A stretch of 22,380 nucleotides of DNA from Botryllus schlosseri (lineage: Eukaryota; Chordata; Ascidiacea; Stolidobranchia; Styelidae), in assembly GCA_000444245.1 (NCBI GenBank), contig ATSW01010644.1:1-22380 (forward strand). Reading direction: 5' to 3'. The position numbers were made by a program, and so were the translations under genes. Each line of letters opens with the position of its first letter. Position 1 is the first letter of the stretch. This document shows, piece after piece, positions 21,201 through 22,380 of this stretch. Below the pieces are notes generated by a model that searched no databases, had not been told where the DNA came from, and saw only the letters and a list, made by a program, of their open reading frames with translations.

Positions 21201-21790
21201 TTTGATATTACCCTTGAGTTTCACAAAAAGTTAGTTCAACCTGACTTGAACTCGGTGACTTGGACTCATACTCGACCTGTTGCTCCCTGACTCGGATTTT
21301 TGTCGGTGGTGAATTGAAAATGACTCAACTTGACTGAGTCAAAATTATCAAAGTAAAATTAACTTGTGACTTAGTTACAACTTGAGCGAAACATACCACG
21401 AAATCGGTGAACTCGTGGCTAAAAAATTGTCTACACTATTGCTCAGCCCTATAGTAGGCTGGTTGTCGCCTATTTGGTAAGCTGACGTCCTAATCGCAGC
21501 CTCATTGCTGCAAATAAGCACAATATTGCAACCCCTGCATTATAGGTCTTCAGTCACTTGGGGTCAGCAGACAACTCTCCTAAGTGATGACCAACTATCA
21601 ACCTAGTCTGCAGGTTGCAGCCATTCTTGGCCTTTTTTTTCTCCTGCACGTAGGAAGAGGCATAGATTGAGTGGGGCGCTACGTCGTGTAAGGACAGAAA
21701 ATGCTCCAAGGAACACAGTTAATTTGCTGGATTGCGTCGGTGGATCGTTTTGACTTGTTCGTTTCGTATGTTGCTGGCATGCTACAAGTT
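6110..21790 (+). CDS. NCAPG2: Condensin-2 complex subunit G2 (NCAPG2), 3' end beyond the window
   Basis: Exons: 6110-6280, 6644-6763, 6823-6949, 7007-7161, 7365-7502, 7786-7884, 9658-9824, 10144-10291, 11397-11571, 12594-12730, 13336-13491, 13550-13672, 15834-15933, 15990-16120, 16326-16555, 17498-17690, 17945-18208, 18985-19123, 19480-19607, 20824-21007, probably 21693-21790. All introns are GT-AG and every phase agrees, giving 1,061 codons. NCAPG2 is the HEAT-repeat kleisin-binding subunit of condensin II, which compacts chromosomes in the nucleus early in mitosis. Collinear matches to remembered human NCAPG2 run throughout: RPLY-type LYGPIMWRSLK (human LYKPILWRGLK), VRANAARLLLDAFP (VRSNAALLFVEAFP), HPLLAQLLP (HPLLEQLLP), RLEVDS (RLETDS). 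The conserved Condensin2nSMC region is about residues 240-420. Residues 791-830 form a basic insert with KKKRKAV, a likely nuclear localisation signal. The C-terminal part after about 925 aligns weakly. Confidence 0.95.
6281..6643 (+). other. NCAPG2 intron 1
   Basis: This is a 363-bp AT-rich intron. No repeat or exon was recognised. Confidence 0.6.
6644..6763 (+). CDS. NCAPG2: NCAPG2 exon 2
   Basis: It encodes residues 58-97, starting ELDTPQLNKLWNNSF (human ELSRKQKEELWQRLK). The acceptor is tctctccag and the donor GTTAGA, phase 0. Confidence 0.9.
6823..6949 (+). CDS. NCAPG2: NCAPG2 exon 3
   Basis: It encodes residues 98-139 and the first base of a Gly codon. It follows a 59-bp intron and ends MMQCAEVLH. 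The donor GTTGGT at 6950 is hidden inside an open frame that reads through the next 57-bp intron. Confidence 0.85.
7007..7161 (+). CDS. NCAPG2: NCAPG2 exon 4
   Basis: It encodes residues 140-191. Splicing out 6950-7006 gives LHGSLLDIHAV, which then aligns without gap over 37 residues with human LNGILYALPES onward, through KLCVKWYKQKL (human DLCVTWWEKGL). The acceptor is cttttgcag. Confidence 0.86.
7365..7502 (+). CDS. NCAPG2: NCAPG2 exon 5
   Basis: It encodes residues 192-237. It starts KTILADICSMQECISLFDF, matching human KTGADVCRLWRIHQALYCFDY. The acceptor is atcaatttag. A later AG at 7390-7391 would lose the conserved ADIC segment, so the earlier one is preferred. Confidence 0.85.
7786..7884 (+). 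CDS. NCAPG2: NCAPG2 exon 6
   Basis: It encodes residues 238-270, starting ELRTLILESFHRLQ and continuing GRKFLCHAM (human EIKDMLLECFINI, GRRFLSCLF). Phase 0 at both ends; donor GTAGAA. Confidence 0.92.
8360..8644 (+). pseudogene. Transposon-encoded protein remnant
   Basis: It is open from 8360, with the first ATG at 8435, and encodes up to 94 residues ending in TGA. The stretch CHNQAVEKRVKVVTEASSHV, followed by RRDGLIRQKLKS, resembles from memory the C-terminal part of a group of uncharacterised multicopy proteins in animal genomes. It lies wholly inside the 983-bp element, so it is a mobile-element remnant and not a host exon. Confidence 0.5.
8799..8901 (+). repeat. 79-bp dispersed repeat, copy 2, with left extension
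   Basis: Bases 8823-8901 are the exact reverse complement of 2203-2281. The left extension beginning GGTACAGAA and continuing CTTCAATATACAATT is shared with 10975-11000, so the element is longer than the 79-bp core. Confidence 0.85.
9658..9824 (+). CDS. NCAPG2: NCAPG2 exon 7
   Basis: It encodes residues 271-325 plus two bases. The end VQDLMF matches human IQDFMF, and HLYYQCWRSCAENM matches AEIYFRAWKKASGKI. It follows a 1,773-bp intron that holds the 983-bp transposon. Confidence 0.93.
9825..10143 (+). other. NCAPG2 intron 7
   Basis: This is a 319-bp intron. Nothing recognisable was seen; the open frames at 9699-9938 and 9919-10164 are shadows or chance. Confidence 0.6.
10144..10291 (+). CDS. 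NCAPG2: NCAPG2 exon 8
   Basis: It encodes residues 326-375. The first base completes an Arg codon. It ends EVRHLLSRLYGPIMWRSLK, the signature of the conserved condensin II region. Acceptor gatcgtcag, donor GTAACG. Confidence 0.93.
10292..11396 (+). other. NCAPG2 intron 8
   Basis: This is a 1,105-bp intron. Besides the palindromic repeat at 10975-11117, no exon or known element was recognised. Confidence 0.6.
10975..11117. repeat. Palindromic, head-to-head copy of the 79-bp repeat family
   Basis: Two arms (about 11001-11056 and 11064-11117) are inverted copies of each other at about 85 per cent identity and share GACGAGTGTCA and GGGTTCATTTCAATAT. Each arm resembles the 79-bp repeat. The shared left extension starts at about 10975. 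Confidence 0.8.
11397..11571 (+). CDS. NCAPG2: NCAPG2 exon 9
   Basis: It encodes residues 376-433 plus one base: ATNSMVRANAARLLLDAFP, then YEALYNLLLDDCSKIRAM. The donor GTGAGC lies inside an open frame that runs on into the intron. Confidence 0.93.
11612..12208. mobile_element. Foldback (large inverted repeat) element, possibly flanked by TA
   Basis: The two halves are diverged inverted copies. The left end GGGTTGTTC matches the right end GAACAACCC; both arms share GGGGATTCAC, TTAGGTTGCCTAAA, CACCAAATTTGG and GAGCCAATTGAAA. Each arm also contains two tandem units of roughly 100-140 bp (unit marker CCAGTAGAAGCC or its variants). TA stands at both edges (11610-11611 and 12209-12210), compatible with a Tc1/mariner-type MITE, though one end has lost a couple of bases. 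The open frames on both strands across it are a by-product of the repeats. It sits 40 bp after the exon 9 donor. Confidence 0.8.
12211..12245 (+). repeat. Partial second copy of the foldback element end
   Basis: Directly after the foldback element, TTGTTCAAAAATAACTTTTT repeats the element's own terminal sequence in the left-end orientation. It may be a truncated neighbour or a rearranged end. Confidence 0.5.
12594..12730 (+). CDS. NCAPG2: NCAPG2 exon 10
   Basis: It encodes residues 434-479: SYWEALPAHLINTML, then DLAFDCVVEVRQAVFK (human KYWEMMPPTILIDLL, ELAFDTSSADVRCSVFK). It starts with two bases completing Gly. Confidence 0.93.
12731..13335 (+). other. NCAPG2 intron 10
   Basis: This is a 605-bp intron. 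Short related words recur (for example ttggttattacaag near 12945 and cggttattacagc near 13128), but no bounded repeat was established. Confidence 0.45.
13336..13491 (+). CDS. NCAPG2: NCAPG2 exon 11
   Basis: It encodes residues 480-531: HPLLAQLLP, then NEKVRISVADALLSVMNTN (human HPLLEQLLP, SEKVRVAFVDMLLKI). Phase 0; donor GTAAAG. Confidence 0.95.
13550..13672 (+). CDS. NCAPG2: NCAPG2 exon 12
   Basis: It encodes residues 532-572, following a 58-bp intron: FYNVCAVDSIMARLEVDS, then CRRLVKLLSPSFLP (human FWKICPMEHILVRLETDS, SRRLVSLIFNSFLP). Confidence 0.95.
13673..15833 (+). other. NCAPG2 intron 12
   Basis: This 2,161-bp intron is the longest in the visible gene. It contains the diverged tandem units at 14172-14440. 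The remainder, including open frames at 13830-14018, 15067-15255 and 15319-15525, shows no recognisable domain. Confidence 0.55.
14172..14440. repeat. Diverged tandem units with an inverted fragment
   Basis: Unit 1 (from 14172, ATGCGGTCTC...) and unit 2 (from 14271, ATGAGGTCTA...) are direct repeats sharing GTCTGAAAAACATT-type and TTGGAAAGCC words, period about 99 bp. An inverted piece (GCTAATGCCAAATGTTTTTC) follows near 14419. It is probably the inside of a MITE; its ends were not identified. Confidence 0.55.
15834..15933 (+). CDS. NCAPG2: NCAPG2 exon 13
   Basis: It encodes residues 573-605 plus one base: TWVERCVKFFEKNSRAARKF (human VWCERCVTLVQMNHAAARRF). The preceding intron is 2,161 bp. 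Donor GTGAGT. Confidence 0.93.
15990..16120 (+). CDS. NCAPG2: NCAPG2 exon 14
   Basis: It encodes residues 606-649 after a 56-bp intron. MIGKFTLNCASCRARRNGA matches the human helix IRHCLNACIQRAVRE loosely; an acidic, variable linker follows. Donor GTAAGT. Confidence 0.86.
16326..16555 (+). CDS. NCAPG2: NCAPG2 exon 15
   Basis: It encodes residues 650-725 plus two bases: VLDVSCILWREFE, then LILLSSYLPPASIPVF (human LLEIIVILWKSID, LFMLMSFMPASAVPPF). GC-rich compared with its flanks. Confidence 0.93.
16639..17204 (+). repeat. Outer dispersed repeat, copy B, interrupted by a hAT MITE
   Basis: It is the same sequence as copy A at 8169, in the same orientation. The parts are 16639-16769 and 17087-17204. 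The CTAGTCGT position that holds the 983-bp element in copy A is unoccupied here. Confidence 0.85.
16770..17078. mobile_element. 309-bp hAT-type MITE
   Basis: The left end CAGGGGGTCTCAAA and the right end TTTGAGACCCCCCGTG are inverted repeats of the common hAT form. Flanking octamers GCCTAGGC (16762-16769) and AGCTAGGC (17079-17086) are a six-of-eight target duplication. Copy A of the host repeat shows the empty site GCCTAGGC with no insert, which confirms the boundaries. Confidence 0.88.
17498..17690 (+). CDS. NCAPG2: NCAPG2 exon 16
   Basis: It encodes residues 726-790: KSVIPKLRSLPDNSLESYC, then CVCRWGWKTQFLTMLNEW (human DCLCSWGQVGHILELVDNW). The C at 17498 completes Ser. Donor GTGAGC. Confidence 0.93.
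17744..17900. repeat. AGTAG-rich low-complexity stretch
   Basis: Irregular AAGTAG/AGTAGT words recur through the intron before exon 17. It is similar in style to the GAGTC and ACTTGAGTACTC words in nearby hAT elements, but no ends were found. Confidence 0.4.
17945..18208 (+). CDS. NCAPG2: NCAPG2 exon 17
   Basis: It encodes residues 791-878. A basic, Ser/Lys-rich insert contains a KEN tripeptide (808-810) and KSKKKRKAV (818-826, NLS-like), then the conserved LKYLAMFLRVESECFLKTDG segment. The donor GTGTGG is weak and lies 26 bp from a hAT MITE. Confidence 0.9.
18235..18778. mobile_element. 544-bp GAGTC-rich hAT MITE, copy 1
   Basis: The perfect 8-bp target duplication GTGACAAA flanks it (18227-18234 and 18779-18786). 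Its ends are CAGGGTTGTAA and the inverted partner TTGCAACCCTG. The inside is made of repeated GACTCGAGTC and AAGTCGAGTC words. It has no coding capacity. It lies 26 bp after exon 17. Confidence 0.92.
18985..19123 (+). CDS. NCAPG2: NCAPG2 exon 18
   Basis: It encodes residues 879-924 plus one base, with a basic start (RRLSRKRK) and then KAVSIRCQIMVILHHIAKNC, comparable with human LHCRLSIHLQHKFC. Acceptor atttcgtag, donor GTAATG. Confidence 0.86.
19152..19260 (+). mobile_element. Possible hAT terminus, partial
   Basis: CAGGTGTCGGCAACG followed by CAACGTGCCA is typical of hAT ends of the CAGGGGTCGGCAAC type. No matching opposite end was seen in the intron, so only one terminus or a decayed copy is claimed. 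Confidence 0.4.
19480..19607 (+). CDS. NCAPG2: NCAPG2 exon 19
   Basis: It encodes residues 925-967: PYLSNFSCSDTDA, then FKSIISWMSDLVQG (human VYLSMLEDT, LESKILSFIQDQ). Acceptor atatttgcag, donor GTAGCA. Confidence 0.82.
19608..20062 (+). other. NCAPG2 intron 19, left part
   Basis: No exon was recognised. A minus-strand open frame at 19596-19886 has no known motif. I searched this part for a missing NCAPG2 exon and did not find one. Confidence 0.45.
20063..20710. mobile_element. hAT-Charlie-like nonautonomous element
   Basis: The left end CAGTGTTTCTTAAACTTTTT and the right end TTTGAGAACCACTG are inverted and of the CAGTGGTTCTCAAA type. The right flank TTCTAGAG fits the nTCTAGAn target preferred by this group, but the left flank CCAGATAG does not match it, so the duplication has decayed or the left boundary is altered. 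The inside contains CTCGTACCCCTTGAGCTG and ACTTGAGTACTC words. Confidence 0.65.
20824..21007 (+). CDS. NCAPG2: NCAPG2 exon 20
   Basis: It encodes residues 968-1028 plus one base: LSRLSLYRQVFSTCLGSMLE, then VFDEVEDAVARFCQS. It is clearly coding by GC content and frame, but its alignment to vertebrate NCAPG2 is ambiguous. The donor GTAAGC is followed within a few bases by a GAGTC-rich repeat. Confidence 0.85.
21015..21390. mobile_element. GAGTC-rich hAT MITE, copy 2, inverted and diverged
   Basis: The reverse complement matches copy 1: it shares GTAACTAAGTCACAAG-type, TGAATTCACCACC-like and CGAGTCAGnGAGCA words in the same order. The terminal CAGGGTTG bases are eroded. One end, ATGACTCGAGTC, begins within about 8 bp of the exon 20 splice donor. 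Confidence 0.75.
21391..21692 (+). other. NCAPG2 intron 20, right part
   Basis: Nothing clear was seen. A long pyrimidine tract and AG (about 21630-21653) look like an acceptor, but the following bases stop in the NCAPG2 frame. Confidence 0.4.
21693..21790 (+). CDS. NCAPG2: Probable NCAPG2 exon 21
   Basis: Phase 2 at the acceptor fits exon 20 exactly. It reads QKMLQGTQLICWIASVDRFD, then FVSYVAGMLQVV, resembling human LLQRSLGIMQTVKGFF then VSLLLDILKEI. The donor is GTGAGC. The acceptor cgtgtaag has no pyrimidine tract; the better-looking acceptor at 21651-21653 leads into a stop in the required frame. Confidence 0.5.
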
Positions 21791-21812
21791 GTGAGCACAG
21801 CATATCCTAAAC

Positions 21813-22380
21813 CAGAGGTCGCCAGCTCAAAATGGGCTGCGGGCCACTTTAAATTTCATAGTCCACCGGCCGCAAGAATTCAATAGAGCGATCACGTTTT
21901 GAAACTTTACGTTAGTACAACGCTGTGTACTCTAGCATGGGCGACGGGCATATTTACCACAAAGAAAACACTATTTTATCGATGAAATGCAAATATCATG
22001 ATCAAAAACTTCATTTTACTTTTGAACTATTAGTTGCGGACGATACCTGACAACGCTTTTCAACGACAAAGGAATCGATACTGCTGCTAGCGACACATGG
22101 TACTAGCTTCAAGGCTATCTCCTCGTAAAGCTTGGTCTCGTGGGGAAGCCCTAAGCCGTTTACTAAGCCTGTTGGTCTTGTCAGTGTCTGGGCCATTGCA
22201 CGTCAAGGCAATATTGACCAATTGCCTATTCATATCAGCTGATTCTACATCGATGGAATGCTATTGCCATTGCCGAAGCCGTTTCATCCAGTGAGGAATA
22301 GTGATGTTGGGCACAGGCGTATGCCTTATTGTGAAACAACGACAATATTTTGAAACTCAAATCCGATCGCGGGGCGCAAA
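21813..22380. mobile_element. hAT-like element, right end beyond the window
   Basis: It starts CAGAGGTCGCCAGCTC followed by GGGCTGCGGGCCAC, a familiar hAT terminus. The window ends in GCGGGGCGCAAA, which resembles the GC-rich zone just inside the opposite terminus of such elements. Weak open frames on both strands (22011-22196 minus, 22097-22294 plus) have no firm match. NCAPG2 should continue after it. Confidence 0.55.

Noticed and set aside
22011-22294. Open frames near the right edge as NCAPG2 exons
   Set aside because: They lie inside a hAT-like element and do not resemble the NCAPG2 C-terminus.

Overview
This is a eukaryotic, intron-rich, AT-rich window, and every gene recognised in it lies on the plus strand. 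The genes are animal-type: a tectonic (ciliary transition zone), a catechol O-methyltransferase-like enzyme, and condensin II subunit G2 (NCAPG2). Several introns are only 56-60 bp long, and the noncoding DNA is full of small DNA transposons, mostly hAT-like with 8-bp target duplications. The genome behaves like that of a marine invertebrate, possibly a deuterostome such as a tunicate. That placement is a guess from style and not demonstrated.

Layout. Positions 1-1019 hold no recognised gene, apart from a GATTAC-type low-complexity repeat at 731-876. The last four exons of a tectonic gene (TCTN1/3-like) occupy 1020-3437, with an AATAAA signal at 3595. A COMT-like gene uninterrupted by introns lies at 4576-5226. 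NCAPG2 starts at 6110 and runs to the right edge. I placed 20 exons in it with consistent splice phase, plus one likely 21st at 21693-21790, giving about 1,061 codons. The end of the gene lies beyond the window.

The NCAPG2 introns hold most of the mobile DNA. There is a 983-bp TIR element (8334-9316) with a perfect 8-bp duplication. A hAT MITE (16770-17078) sits inside another copy of the same outer repeat. A GAGTC-rich hAT MITE (18235-18778) has a perfect 8-bp duplication, and a diverged inverted copy follows exon 20 (21015-21390). A foldback element lies at 11612-12208, a hAT-Charlie-like element at 20063-20710, and an unfinished hAT element begins at 21813. A 79-bp sequence is repeated exactly in inverted orientation at 2203-2281 and 8823-8901, and a head-to-head version lies at 11001-11117.

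The three genes do not form a pathway: cilium gate, small-molecule methylation and mitotic chromosome compaction are separate jobs. I found no convincing undescribed system. The most useful results are the hidden exons and mini-introns, the altered COMT active-site rim, the tailless tectonic, and the datable nested transposon insertions.
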